The notes below the pieces were generated by a model, which did no database searches, was not told the DNA's origin, and worked only from the letters and a program-made list of their open reading frames with translations. 64,000 nt of DNA from Ypsolopha sequella (lineage: Eukaryota; Arthropoda; Insecta; Lepidoptera; Ypsolophidae): positions 6,351,501 through 6,415,500 of the forward strand of contig OW203987.1 of the NCBI GenBank assembly GCA_934047225.1, written 5' to 3'. Made by a program: the position numbers and the translations under genes. Below are positions 11,148 to 22,015 of the stretch, piece by piece (positions within the stretch are counted from its first letter, which is position 1; each line of letters starts with the position of its first letter).

Positions 11148-11318
11148 TTTTTTTAAATCTTTATAATTTTCCGTGGTAGAGGCCAGAGTAACACGTATTT
11201 TGTGAAAATTTCAACTAGCCACCTAATACGGCTGTAGATATGACAGACAGAAAGACAGACAGCGGAGGCTTAGTAATAGGGTCCCGTTTGGCACCCTTGG
11301 GGTACGAAACCCTAAATA
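11148..11318 (+). repeat. Family O dispersed repeat, copy 2
   Basis: Contains gacagacagcggaggcttag, tagggtcccgtttggcaccc and gggtacgaaaccctaaa, as in the copy at 6455. Non-coding. Confidence 0.7.
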
Positions 11319-11840
11319 AATACAAGTGTAAATATAACTTTATTTGCAATTTAAGTCTACAAAAGCACAAACATTACAAACTAACCGTATAGAGAAGAAA
11401 AATTAAGCCAGTTTATTCAGCCTTTTCTTATCAACGCGGATGTGAAAAAAAGCTTCTCAGTAATTTAAAAATAGCATTGTCTCCGCTGGCTATTCTTCAG
11501 AGAGTAAATACGAGGCTCCATCGTTACCTTCTTTGTCTACCTTTTAAGGCTTTCCTGCAGAGAAAATAGAGCTTTTGAACTCTATATACAACACTTTATT
11601 TTTTAAACACACAAGACTATTTTACTCTTGTGTTCTGATAATCTGACAGAAAGCGTTAAGTTGTGCTCTTCAGCCGCTGTCAAAAGAAATATTACGACGG
11701 GTAGATATTCTTCATATCGCTTTGAAAAGTATCATGTATTAGCTACTAGGAATTTTATTTTAATATCGAAGTACGATCGAGTTCTTAAAAGACAAAAAAG
11801 AAACTTCTTTTTAATAAAAATTCGTGAATGTGTCCAAAAA
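11319..11840. other. No gene recognised
   Basis: AT-rich. The 83-codon frame at 11628-11879 starts outside and ends inside family K copy 1 and is not convincing as a gene. Confidence 0.4.
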
Positions 11841-11940
11841 TGTAATAGTAGTTTATGCTACGAGGGCGAAAAGGAATAAATTAGGAAAAGCCCTAGGGCA
11901 AAAAAGTGGGCTTTTACGAACACTTGCATTGAAAAAATAC
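11841..11940 (+). repeat. Family K repeat, copy 1 (internally deleted)
   Basis: Begins tagtagtttatgctacgagg and ends ttttacgaacacttgcattg. Copy 3 at 62260-62648 has the same two ends separated by about 390 bp, so this copy lacks most of the middle. Confidence 0.7.
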
Positions 11941-12340
11941 ATAAACTGCCTTTGCGTCATATTTTTATTAATATTATTAATCAATAAACTAATAATAACT
12001 ATATGGATATCTCTTCATGAAAGTGGATTTGCGTTTAAGGAGCTTATGTCCGTCAAATGGTTACTTTCTAAAGCCTCCAAAGTACCCATCTGCTCCTCGT
12101 TCACGCCTGTACCAAAAAGCTCGAAAAAATGTATATGACTTATCAACTCCAAGACGGCATACGGAACATTTTGTTTTTCCGTACCACAAAAACTTACATA
12201 TAAAATATTCAACTGAATTGTTTTTTTGGCTTGAATTCCTTACTGCTCCTAAGCGGTTTGGTCGAATTAATTCTAGCTATATACCAAACATACTTAGTAT
12301 TTTTCAATCGAACTTTCGCGTCCATGTAAAAATTATAAGT

Positions 12341-12431
12341 GGTGTCGATTCGGTGTTTAGGATAGATAGAACTCTTAAATTAAGTTTAGTCCTGTCAAAT
12401 AAGTTATGTCGTGTTACATAGAATCGACACC
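12341..12431. mobile_element. Family G element, copy 1, nested in F
   Basis: Starts ggtgtcgattcggtg and ends gaatcgacacc. The longer copies at 57072-57200 and 58733-58894 have the same ends and the shared segment agtcctgtcaaataagtta. This copy has lost part of its middle. Confidence 0.7.
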
Positions 12432-12502
12432 ATTTTGTCCTATTTTGCGCTATCGGAAACGCAGCGATCGACGTAACAGCCACTTTGCATTGCGCGCTGA
12501 TA

Positions 12503-12849
12503 TTAAGGAGCAGGTAGCCGCCAGCGACCTTGAGTCGACCTGTGTCGGTTTAAATATCGACACAAATATATTTTTCTTGTATTTTAGTGCAAGAACCATA
12601 CAAATGCCATTAGTGGTTTCAAAGAAATAACCACTTTTCTTAATTTTAGTCTAAAAACAGTTTGACTTTGAACAATATTTTCATGCCGTTTCTTATACGC
12701 GGGAATGATTTCCTTAAATCAAGTTGTTTCTTATAGTTTAACTGACTGTACATTTTTTTTTTCATAAATTTAAAGGTACCGTTTGTTTAAGAAAAATTAC
12801 ATTATCAATAGACTCATTTTGCGGATGACGCTGGGAAGAGGTACCTTAA
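12503..12849. mobile_element. Family H element, copy 1, nested in F
   Basis: TTAA on both sides (12503-12506, 12846-12849). Left end ttaaggagcaggtagccgcc, right end cgctgggaagaggtacctta. Shares long stretches (for example gtgcaagaaccatacaaa, gatgacgctgggaag) with the interrupted copy at 15727-16472. It interrupts family F between gcgcgctgatat and gttatttt, which are contiguous in the F copies at 33782 and 48890. Confidence 0.75.
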
Positions 12850-13018
12850 CGTTATTTTAAAGTCGTTTTCGTCGATATTCGGACCGACACAACATCGAGC
12901 TGCTAATTTGGCGTTACTAAGCGCCTTAAAATTCTCAACATAACCTAGTACTAAAATAAACTCTTTGGAGGTTTTTTGTGCTACCTGTACCTAATTGTAT
13001 TAATGTAAAATAAACAAA

Positions 13019-13135
13019 TAATAGTAGTTTATGCTACAAGGGCGAAAAGGAATAAATTACGAGGACGATTTAAAACACGAGCGTAGCATAAATCATATAT
13101 GATATATGCATATATGATATATGCATAAATCATAG
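13019..13135 (+). repeat. Family K repeat, copy 2 (5' part) with short AT tandem
   Basis: Matches copy 3 at 62260 through aaacacgagcgtagc, then gives way to two short tandem units of a catatatgatatatg type. The 3' end is missing. Confidence 0.65.
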
Positions 13136-13175
13136 TCAGTCTTAGCTGGGTTATCTATTTCGTTAAAATAAAGTA

Positions 13176-13445
13176 TATACAACGTGTAACAGAAAGATGT
13201 AACCATATTTGAAGAGCTTGTTCAGTCAATTGTATAGAACAACTTTTATTATGGATCAAAACCTGTTCTCGAATTTTTTTTCTTCCTGTTTCATGGAAAA
13301 ATGCAATGCCGCTCGGCCGAAATGTATGGAAGGGTAGATTTTTTTTTGAGATTTCGGCGTTGACTCTATAGTAAAAGTTGTTCTATACCATTGAGTGAAT
13401 AAGCTCTTCAAATATGGTTACACCTTTCTGTTATACGTTGTATAT
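13176..13445. mobile_element. Family B fold-back element, copy 1
   Basis: Starts tatacaacgtgtaacag and ends with the complement ctgttatacgttgtata. The arms run about 75 bp through ccatatttgaagagcttg and caacttttattatgga. Four more copies are at 16114, 31224, 35087 and 36178, and family C is a relative with the same inner arm. Non-coding. Every terminal region carries TATA, so the insertion target is probably TA-rich. Confidence 0.85.
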
Positions 13446-14744
13446 ATATTAATGAGAAAGTAACAAGAATACCCTTAAGAATAATGGACCATTAGTTCAG
13501 GTCCATCGAGTGGCCCAATGTTCAGTGATCCACACATTTCAACGCCTTACTTGTTATGGAGATGGTGGAAATTTAACAAAAAGGGATCCAGTTCAGGGGT
13601 CCTTTGACCCTCGTTTAGGAAGAAATTTGTGTTTTTATTGGACCTGTTATAGGGAGGTCGATTTCGTTTTTATTAGAACAAATGTTTTGTGGTTCGTAGA
13701 AAAGAATTTGGCGAACTTAGGGCAAGTTGAGTTTTTTTTTTCTAGTTGTTTAAATATAGTCTACTTGCAATAAGTGTCCGTTATGTATGAATAGTTTGCG
13801 TCTTTGTGATTGTAATTTTTGACTATGACAGTATATAAATAGTTAAGACTTTAATTTATAAATTAATTTTAATGCAATTTATAATTTTTATTATTTGAAT
13901 TAATTTATTTTTGTTTATTTTGATTGATCGTACAGTGTTACTGTATTGTACTATTAATGTTATAATTTACTTCTAAGTGAAGAATGTAAAAAAAAATTGA
14001 CTTGTAATGCACATTACCAATAAAATTGTTCTATGTTCTACCTACATTGCAAAATAAATTATAGGAATACAACTTAATTGAGAGCCGGGACGAAGACGGT
14101 TGGCGGGGGGAGAAGAACCAGTTGAGTACAAAAGTCTTAATTGGACCAGTTAGATTATGAGATTTATATACTGTTGCAATGCAAGTAATTAATAAGGTTG
14201 AGTACATTATTACTATAAAAATGCTAATTAAACTCTTTTTAAACTTTGACAACTGATTTTGAATATCAATTAAAATCTGTCATAAATTACATTAATTCAT
14301 TAATTGTTTATCTTTTCTTTATTTGAATCTTAATCTAATCAGATTTTACAGCTTTTGAGTTCGAATGACATATTTTAGTATATTCTTCAGTGTATGTGCT
14401 ATAAATGTATAAAAAGAAAAAAATGGAAATTAAAAAAAACACAAAAGCAGTTCACTTTACGTTACAACTGTACCAAAAAACGTTCGATTTCAGTTTGATT
14501 TGTCGTTCAAATTGTCACAATTAGTTTGAAAATGGAGAAAGTCACACGTGTCATGCGTCCATAGACTAAGTATGGTGGAAGTTATTTACTGAGATGCATT
14601 TAAATTTATGTCCGTCGACTAGTCGATCAACAAGTTGATACATGGACATCATTATCGACTGTCACCGTTGCTCTCTCCCCGCACCTCATACTTACCCCGG
14701 CTCTCAATTAAGTTGCATTCCCATAGTTATTCAAGTTCTCATTA
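13446..14744. other. Possible retroelement remnant, otherwise nothing recognised
   Basis: A frame of 87 codons at 13510-13773 has no product I recognise. The stretch that follows ends near 14040 with aataaaattgttctatgttc, which looks like a non-LTR 3' tail, so 13500-14040 may be the end of a decayed retrotransposon. The rest is AT-rich and featureless. Confidence 0.3.
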
Positions 14745-15138
14745 TTAAGAGGCTATGCGAATTTTATTTTTGTCACTGTCACTCCAAGCGAAAAATCGCG
14801 CAGTGCGAGAGGGGCGGATTCAGGGCAAAAGGCAAAAAATTTGGTTTTATATTTTTATTAAAAAAACTAAACTAGCTTCTCATAAAATATGTTTAAGTTC
14901 TGTACATGGCTGCTACTCGTTAAACGAGGAGAAAAAGTGTGTTAGAATACCTCATTTCAACTCTTTTCAATAACTCATTTATTTCTATCGAGGAAAGTTT
15001 ATCCAAACATATTTTCCAAAATCAAATCCCTAGATTATATAGTCAAAATGCTTATACCAGAAACTGATTATAATTTTCCGTGTATTTCATGAAATACACA
15101 GAAAAGAAACACCCGTATTTTTTTCGCATATCGCCTAA
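14745..15138 (+). mobile_element. Family P element, copy 1
   Basis: Left end TTAA at 14745 followed by gaggctatgcg, right end cgcatatcgcctaaag (TTAA decayed to CTAA). It carries gcagtgcgagaggggcggat, a short fold-back tgtatttcatgaaatacaca, and a conserved aaaagaaacacccgtattt near the right end. Other copies are at 19497, 32270, 37193, 49362 (reverse) and 10745. Non-coding. Confidence 0.75.
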
Positions 15139-15316
15139 AGTAAATTTGTCAATAGAGAAACTCAAAAGTCTGGAAACGTCTAGATGTAGCTCGACCGCCG
15201 TGCGCCGGCGCCGTTCAGCGCTAGTTTGACATGAACAGCGATTTCTCTAGTGACAAAAAAAGAAAAAGACAATGAACTCACAAAAGATGCGTCAATCATC
15301 TAATACAGTTTTTAGA

Positions 15317-15631
15317 TTAGTTCGCGGATAAAGAATGTAGTTTTTTCGCTTGACATTCTGCACGATTAGTTATCGCTTCTGACATCTCACGAGAAATCGT
15401 TACGTCATACGATATAATTGCAGCTGGCTTTCTCCTGCGAATCTCGGGTTTGCGAAACAAACTCATTTTTTCCGAGGACGCTGCGCCGGCGCACATCGTA
15501 TCGGTGTGATGCAAGACGTGCGTGAGAATTCGTTGAACTGATTCGTCTTTAATGGCGGACAGTTTAGGAAAAGATGATGGTGACGTCATGTGATGAAGTG
15601 TTAGGATTTCGTCAAAAACGTTTACCTGCAT
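15317..15631 (-). CDS. Unassigned 104-codon ORF, possible exon
   Basis: An ATG-to-stop frame on the minus strand in a stretch clearly richer in G and C than its surroundings. I do not recognise the product. The predicted protein is polar, with a basic run EIRRRKP near residue 63, and shows no signal peptide, membrane segment or low-complexity run. It shares no sequence with any repeat in the window, unlike most frames here. The second and third codons, CAG GTAAAC, include a possible splice donor, so the true exon could begin or end elsewhere; an internal or terminal exon of a larger gene is as likely as a single-exon gene. Function cannot be suggested. Confidence 0.3.
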   Translation of the reverse strand: MQVNVFDEILTLHHMTSPSSFPKLSAIKDESVQRILTHVLHHTDTMCAGAASSEKMSLFRKPEIRRRKPAAIISYDVTISREMSEAITNRAECQAKKLHSLSAN

Positions 15632-15726
15632 CGAAGATTTGATCTCAAAATTATTTCTAATCTTTAAGTCACGCCCTTGCAGGGTTTATATTTTGACTAG
15701 TTAGCAGTTGGGTAACAAATGTCCTA

Positions 15727-16472
15727 TTAAGAGGCAGGTGACCAGTGGTCACCAGTGACCTTGAGTTGACCTGTGTCAGTACAAATATCGACAGAAACTA
15801 TATTAGAGTAACGTTCATATCAGCGCGCACTGCATTACGACGTTGCTGGGTCTCCGGCTAGCGCAAAATAGGAGAAAATAATACTTTTCACATGGACGCG
15901 ATGAACAGAAAAAAAATCCATAAATAATTTTTCTAAGCAATATTTCCCTTGTATTTTAGTGCAAGAACCATACAAAGTGGTTTCAAAGAAATAACCAATT
16001 TTACTTAATTTTAGTCTAAAAACAGTTTGACTTAGAACAATATTTTCATGCTGATCCTTATACGCGAGAATAATTTCCTTAAATGAAGTTGTTTTTTATA
16101 GTTTAACTAACAATATACAACGTGTAACAGAAAAGTGCAACCATATTTGAAGAGCTTGTTCAGTCAATGGTATAGAACAACTTTTACTATGGAACAAACA
16201 CTGTATCTCGAAAAAAAATCGACTTTATCATAGAAAAATGCAATGCCGCTCGGCCGAAATGTATGGAAGGGCAGATTTTTTTTGAGGTTTCAGGCTTGGC
16301 GCCATAGTAAAGTTGTTCTATATCATTAACTGAATAAGCTCTTCAAATATGGTAACACCTTTTTGTTACACATTGGATATACTTTTTTTCATAACTTTTA
16401 AACATACCGTTTAATAGAAATAACTGTATCAGAAGAGTTATTTTCCGATGACGCTGGGAAGCGGCGCCTTAA
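15727..16472. mobile_element. Family H element, copy 2, with two insertions
   Basis: TTAA at 15727-15730 and 16469-16472 marks the ends. The H interior matches copy 1. It is interrupted by an inverted family F fragment at about 15800-15905 (for example gcgcactgcattacgacg) and by family B copy 2 at 16114-16380. Its right TTAA is immediately followed by the left end of a family AA element. Confidence 0.7.
16114..16380. mobile_element. Family B fold-back element, copy 2, nested in H
   Basis: Starts tatacaacgtgtaacag and ends ttgttacacattggata, with the same arms as copy 1. The flanking H sequence (tagtttaact before, cataactttt after) is continuous in H copy 1 at 12738-12770, apart from short differences. 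Confidence 0.8.
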
Positions 16473-16520
16473 GAGCGGTTCGCAGCCGGATTGTGAAAAA
16501 CCCGCCTTCTTTTAATTAAT
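16472..16520 (+). mobile_element. Family AA left-end fragment
   Basis: aagagcggttcgcagccgga and gaaaaacccgcc match the left terminus of the AA copy at 7090. No matching right end follows. Confidence 0.55.
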
Positions 16521-17517
16521 CTAAACAGCTATGCGAGCACATACGCGTCGATTAGATAAATTTGACAGATAGATTCGATAAATTCTAAACGATAATCCTT
16601 ATAGCAATGAAATAAGAGTCAGATTTTTATTTATCGAATCGATGTCGTCAAACTTGTGAAAAAAAAAATTAAGAAAATAAATTGTTAACTTCACAATCAG
16701 TTTTTCCCTTTTGCATGAATCGTGAGAAAAATCCAGTCTTAAAGGGGACTCTTAAGGCCTACCCTAGCAACCCGTCCAGCACAATAAGTCCAAAAGCAAA
16801 AATCTTTTTTGCTTTTGATAGAGGCAATTATATTTTGGCTCATTGGTCTCTTTTTCTTGGACTCGTAATACTAATAATCACGCAGCAAAACAACAAATTG
16901 GTGTGTTTTTAGCTAACACTGAATAATATTTGTAGCGATTAAAATATTGGATTTAAGTAGAATCCCTTCATATTTCTATTACCTATTTTATGAAAAAAAA
17001 ATGTTAAATCGAACGCTTGAAAACCAAAAAAAGAAGAGGTTGGAAATCTTATTTTTTTTTTTTTGACAAAAGTATAAATCTTAATACATTGTTTATAAAT
17101 AGAATCCCTAGGTAAACAGCTTATAAATTAAACATATTTTTTTCAATACAAGGAGAGTCCGAATTTCTTCAAACGAATTCTCGAAAGTCTGGCGTTGTTC
17201 ATGCTTTAGGCTCATGAATTTTATAAGTACTTTTATCCTTTGTACTCTCCCATTTAGATGATCTACTCGTGTGTAAATTTGTAAATTTTGCTTTGTTACA
17301 CATGAATAGACCCCTAAACTACTCGTAAATGTGGACAAGTAAGATAAATGACTGTTCGATAGAGGTTCGGAACCCTTGATACGCGAGTCAAACTCGCACT
17401 TGCCCTAGTCAATCATTTTATTTTTAGATAACTTTATGAATCAAATATTAAAATTAAAATATTTTTCTTAAACCCCTTGCTTTTTGTAATTTCCTCACTT
17501 CCTCACATTCTACACTA
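16521..17517. other. No gene recognised
   Basis: AT-rich. Frames at 16682-16912 and 17108-17338 (about 76 codons each) have no recognisable product and ordinary AT-rich composition. Confidence 0.4.
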
Positions 17518-17702
17518 CAGTACGACAAGGCTCGTGGATATAGACCTTTATAATTTGAATTTCACAAAATCTTTTATTTACCGGATGCGTTTGTGGCATA
17601 AGGAATCTATTTACCTGCTAGACAAGTTTGTAGGATATATGTAGTATAGAACGTGGGCAAAGGAAACTTAAATCCACACGCCAAAAGGGCCTTGTCGCAC
17701 TG
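17518..17702. mobile_element. Family BB element, copy 1
   Basis: Left end cagtacgacaaggctc, right end gggccttgtcgcactg: an imperfect inverted repeat. Copies at 53519 and 61282 share the terminal wording and the segment gatccacgcg(c/t)ca. Probably a non-autonomous DNA transposon. Confidence 0.6.
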
Positions 17703-17724
17703 TATAAGAAAAGCACTCTATTCA

Positions 17725-18315
17725 AAATTCAAAAAGTTTATTTTGCAAAGTAGGTATATGTAATAATACACGATTCACAAGTCAAATTTTAATCTTATAA
17801 AAATATATGTAATAAAATAATAAATGTACATGAACTACTTAGACTAAAGGTTTATTTAATTTATGTAGCAATATATATACGATTAAAATTATAGGTAAAA
17901 TATTATTATACAAGGTGAAATCCAATCAACCGCCCGAACCCATACCGGAGACCCGGCCAGGGACCAGGAACAAGGTTCAATGATCACCAACCGAGCCCCC
18001 AGCACGAATCCAGGCGCCCGACCAAATCCCATCCTATATACTACATAGTAATAGGTTACATATATAAATACATGCCTACCTCCGCCCATTCGATTAGTCT
18101 TGCTAAGAAGAACGGGCAAGAAACTTGGCAAGATCATGTCTTTTTTTTTAACATAAACTTATACTATACATCAAATTACTTATATCTACTTTAACCAATG
18201 GATAAGAAAATACAAGACAGCAGGAATTCAGGTTAATGAAAAAAGAAAAACATATATATCTTTGCCTACCTGTCTCATATAGTCTATTTCCTTTTACAGT
18301 CTGTAATTAATTAAT
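17725..18315. repeat. Family S dispersed repeat, copy 1
   Basis: Long colinear match to 58987-59424, including tagtcttgctaagaagaa, gggcaagaaactt, cttatactatac and ctcatatagtctattt. No intact frame. It may be the 3' region of a retrotransposon on the minus strand, but that is a guess. Confidence 0.65.
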
Positions 18316-18632
18316 GTTAACTCTTAAGAGGAATCAAAATTTAGGAAATTATATTAATTAATTAAATTATTATCTACTATCATCAAAATCAGTATCACTA
18401 TTCAAAGCAGCAACGTTGATGCTTCTACAATACTGGACAATTCCTGCCCTTAGCAATAAGGAAGTATTATGAAGAGTTGCAAACTTACCAACAATCAATT
18501 GTTTTACAAGTTGAGCGTCGGATTCTTTTCAAGTCTCGTAAAGTCTTAACTGTAGAAGTATGCCTTCGCTCTGAGTTAAGCCCCACTTACAAACTTAAAA
18601 GGTTCTACTATAAGAGTTTAGTTATAATTAAT

Positions 18633-19022
18633 AGGTATGAAATTGCCCTTTTCTAAGGAGAATTTGAATGAAATTAAATTTTCAGCACCAACATTTTTGC
18701 ATTTGTTTAGGAATGACAAAACCAGATTTTGTAATTTCTTTTGTGTATGAATGAGGCATCATTAAGCTAACAGCAACATTAATTTAATTTTTGTAAAGTA
18801 TGTGCTGTAAAAAATATTACGAATCCTATCATGGAAATGGATGGCATGCAGGACGAACTATTTTAGAAAATTACATTTTATTTATCAAACTGGCAATAAA
18901 AACACAATTTAATACGTAGATGTAAAACCTTGAAATCAACATTCAAATAAAGGAAATAGCTATTGAAATACAGAAATTATGAACTCATGAAGCTGTAAGA
19001 AAATTTCGGCAATTTCATATCT
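18633..19022 (+). mobile_element. Family T element, copy 1
   Basis: About 390 bp, present in the opposite orientation at 61553-61954. Left end aggtatgaaattgcc, right end cggcaatttcatat; the terminal repeats are more decayed than in copy 2. Shared interior words include caacatttttgcattt, gctaacagcaac and gtaaaaccttgaaat. Non-coding. Confidence 0.75.
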
Positions 19023-19496
19023 ATTATAATATCACAGATAATATTTACAAAAATGCTCCGATATTCTTGTCATGTTTTTGAAGTGAAAACTTCTTTAGGC
19101 GCGTTGAGCGATTTTCACGGGTTCACATCTCTGACAAACTAAAATTCTAAATTCTAGGATCCAATCAATTGGAGCATATTACTGAATTAGATTTCGTTTT
19201 ATCTTTTTATTTTTTATTTATTAAAGTATCATGGTTTGTACATAGTTTTATCTTAAAGAAAATCACGGAAACCCTTAAAGGGTTTATATGTGATATCTGA
19301 GCCAATTCTTAGTAGTACCAGAGAATATAAAGTATTACTACGACGGTAGTACAGTAGTTAACTTAGAGATGGTCTAAGGTAGTTAACAAATACCTACAAG
19401 CAAATAAAAATGTTTACCTTACATAATTAGATCAAGTTAACATACACTTTTTTATGATCGTTCTTACTTTAATAGGTTTGATATCTAAGTCTTAGT
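19023..19496. other. No gene recognised
   Basis: AT-rich spacer, no shared repeat. Confidence 0.4.
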
Positions 19497-19854
19497 GCGG
19501 ATTCAGGGCAAAAGGGAAAAAAGTTGGTTTTATAGTTTTATTAAAAAAACTGACATAGCTAAGCAAAATTTCAAATATCAAATCTCTAGCGATATTGTTG
19601 AAACACACCTAATAAAATATGTTTGAGTTCTGTATATGGTTCCTATTCGTCAAACGAGGAGAAAAAGTGTGTTTGAAGACCTCATTTCAACAATTATTTC
19701 TATCGAGGATAATTTATCTAACCATGTTTTCCAATTTTAAAATCCTAGATTATATAGTCAAAATGCATATACCAGAAATGTATTAAAATTTTCCGTGTAT
19801 TTCATGAAATACACAGAAAAGAAACACCCGTATTTTTTTCGCATATTGCCTTAA
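19497..19854 (+). mobile_element. Family P element, copy 2 (left end missing)
   Basis: Matches copy 1 from gcggattcagggcaaaa to the right end cgcatattgccttaa, with TTAA intact at 19851-19854. The first ~60 bp are absent. Confidence 0.7.
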
Positions 19855-19914
19855 CTATTGTCATTAGTAGTTTTCTCTTAATAAATAACAAGACCCATTT
19901 TCCTCTTGTTACAG

Positions 19915-19987
19915 CTTGTTCCAGTTGTGTTTACGAAGCCAGTCACTCGCAGAATGTCGACCGGCCGACATTGGGCGAACGTCATCG
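19915..19987 (+). CDS. Candidate start-codon exon of an unidentified gene
   Basis: A 73-nt segment bounded by a good acceptor, ttttcctcttgttacag, and an exact GTAAGT donor after atcg. It is far richer in G and C than its surroundings and matches no repeat here. An ATG at 19954 opens a frame reading M-S-T-G-R-H-W-A-N-V-I, then a phase-1 split codon beginning with G. The first 39 nt would be 5'UTR. I do not recognise the gene from eleven residues and could not find a convincing next exon in the window. A possible partner 5'UTR exon is the block at 2200-2525. The splice sites are seen; that it is transcribed is inferred. Confidence 0.5.
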
Positions 19988-20238
19988 GTAAGTTATTTAT
20001 AGCTGTCGCCGCAAACGTGTTTTTGTGGGGTTGGGGGGATAGTGGGGTCGGAATTCAGAGTGGTCGCCACTGAAGATGTCCCTGTCAAAGTACATCAAGG
20101 GATAAAGATGAAAAGACCTTGTACTTCCTTTGTAAAATTCATTCTAGCACAGTTAAAGATGCAGTGAGCGCTCAGAAAGGGTTTATGGAGAATATAGGAA
20201 GCTGAGTTCTATGGCGGTGGTGCAAATGTCCAGTGGTT

Positions 20239-20516
20239 ATACAGGATGTTAAGATCATAACCTTTTTCCTTAAAACAGGATGTTCTAGCCATTAATATGA
20301 ACAACTTTTAATATGGGGCCAACCCTGAAATCGCAAAAACAAAATCAACTGTTTCATACATTTGGTCGAGTAGTTATTAAACTTTTCTATGGAACAGCTT
20401 ATTTTTTTTGCGATTTCAGGGTTGGCTCCATATGGAAAAGTTGTTCATATTAATGGATAGAAGACTCTGTTTGAAGGAAAAGATTATCAAATTCACACCC
20501 AGTATAAAATGTACAC
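20239..20516. mobile_element. Family C fold-back element, copy 1
   Basis: Starts tatacaggatgtta and ends acacccagtata. The inner arm aacaacttttaatatgg and its complement match family C copy 2 at 35353 and resemble family B. Loop contains ccaaccctgaaatcgc and its complement. Non-coding. Confidence 0.75.
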
Positions 20517-21162
20517 AACAATCGTCACCGCTTTTAAGGCCTTTTAACCCTTTCTAAGGCAGAGGGAATATTTTTCCCACCAATTTTTTTCTACCTTAAC
20601 TGGTAATATATTTTATTATTATTTTGTTTTTCTTCTTATTTTTTTATATACCTACTCGCACTAATCATTGACATGGTACCAAAATATATAGCGATTTTTT
20701 TTCTCAAATTTATTTAATACTTAAAATTTTTAATTAAATCATTTAAGACTGCAATATTTCTTGCGAAAACCCTTTAAAGGGTTAAGCAAAACAAACTTAT
20801 GTATAAACAAATGTGTTTTCTTGGGTTTTTAATTCTTTTCTACATTTTATTACATGATTTAATTTTGGCAATAAATCAATTTTAAAATACTTAATCAAAT
20901 CCTAGAAATTTCAGGATTCTAATTTCTAGTAAAATATAGTAGCAACAGAAGACAATAAAATATTTCTGAATAGTAAGTTGATCAAGCACAAATACAAAAT
21001 GCCGCCTCAAAACGACCAATCTCATTATCCGACAATATTATCTTGTTATTCCCTTTTTAAGAAAACTTATTTATAGGTTCTTCAACACAATAAGAAAACG
21101 CAAATTTGCACGATTGATTTTTTTATCTAATATATCAAAGTCAGTCGTGAAAATAAGGCTTC
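20517..21162. other. No gene recognised
   Basis: AT-rich, no shared repeat; the plus strand has only short frames. Confidence 0.4.
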
Positions 21163-21168
21163 AGTAAT

Positions 21169-21240
21169 GCGTCTGTAACTTAATGGTAGAGCACTCGCCT
21201 GCTAACCCATAGGTCGTGGGTTCAATCCCCGCGGTGCACA
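21169..21240 (+). repeat. tRNA-like sequence, probably a SINE head
   Basis: Carries a Pol III-type B box, ggttcaatccc at 21219-21229, flanked by a 5-bp T-stem (gtggg/cccgc), and an A-box-like taacttaatgg upstream. The acceptor stem has three mismatches among seven positions and the anticodon stem does not close, so a working tRNA is unlikely. A run of ATT triplets follows at 21266, as in many SINE tails. Confidence 0.45.
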
Positions 21241-21285
21241 TTAACTTGCCAAAATATGTATAATTTTATTATTATTATTATTTCT

Positions 21286-21731
21286 TATACAGGTTGCTTA
21301 GAAATTCGACCTATTCCTTGAAAGGAGTTATACTAGAGATCATTTCCAACAAATTAAGCCCCATCAACTGGGTGTCGAAAACGAATGGTCTCCGTTTTAC
21401 GGAGGTTTTTAAAATATTTTTCAAACTTTCAGACTGGTAACCAAAAACAAATAATTTAAAAATAACTACTCCTCTCTCGGCACTTATTTGTTATTTTTCT
21501 GATTAATGATAAATAATTGATCATTTATTTAAAAAAAAACATGTCCTAAATTTCCATAATCTCAGAAGTAAAAGGTCTTAAGTGGAAAGAAGACCTTGTT
21601 TACTTTGTAATTTTCGTAATATCGACGTGTTTTAATTGAAAACAAAGTATCATTTTCGACCCCCAGTTGATAGGCATTATTTGTTGTAAATGATCTCAAG
21701 GAATAGGTCGAATTTCCAAGCACCCTGTATA
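21286..21731. mobile_element. Family DD fold-back element
   Basis: Starts tatacaggttgcttag and ends cttccaagcaccctgtata type wording. Arms of about 100 bp share cgacctattccttg, and an inner pair near ccatcaactgggtgtcgaaa. About 446 bp, single copy in the window. Terminal TATACAGG resembles family C. Confidence 0.7.
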
Positions 21732-21837
21732 TTATAAAACAATAATACAAAGCTTGAAATAAAATAATAATCTTAATAATAATAATATAATAATAAATAA
21801 TAAGAATAGCCTTTGACATCTATGTAAGGAGCCCTGT

Positions 21838-22012
21838 ACAATAGATACCTGCTGTTGTTACTTTTGTGCCCGAAGTACGGTGACAGGGCTCACCGCTTAT
21901 CACGTTTGGGACGCAATAATCGTCGGTGAAAAGCGTGTACCAAGTGTGGAATGTGACTGGCATCAGTTCACACTTGAGCACATCCCTAACACCCCCTCGG
22001 AGATTCATGTCG
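21838..22012 (-). repeat. Family Q dispersed repeat, copy 1
   Basis: On the minus strand cacgacatgaatctccg, ttcaccgacgattattgcgt and gtacttcgggcacaaa match, in order, the plus-strand copy at 32062-32215. The 62-codon frame here starts NLRGG, and the other copy has NLRGS in a matching place, so this might be remnant coding sequence; I cannot name it. Confidence 0.5.
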
Positions 22013-22015
22013 TGA

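Larger units (their letters stand above)
12035..12929 (+). mobile_element. Family F element, copy 1, with nested G and H insertions
   Basis: TTAA at 12035-12038 and 12926-12929 marks the two ends; the terminal wording (ttaaggagcttatg; gcgccttaa) matches the better-preserved copy at 48890-49365. Shared internal segments include ttactgctcctaagcggttt and gagctgctaatttggcg. Family G (12341-12431) and family H (12503-12849) interrupt it. Frames of 134 and 104 codons in this region run across element borders and are not genes. TTAA flanks suggest a piggyBac-type mobiliser, which is an inference from the target site only. Confidence 0.75.

Noticed and set aside
12015..12421. A 134-codon plus-strand frame and a 104-codon neighbour
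   Set aside because: They run across the border between transposons F and G and do not match the reading of other F copies.
21169..21240. Functional tRNA gene
   Set aside because: Acceptor and anticodon stems do not close; it is kept as a tRNA-like SINE head.
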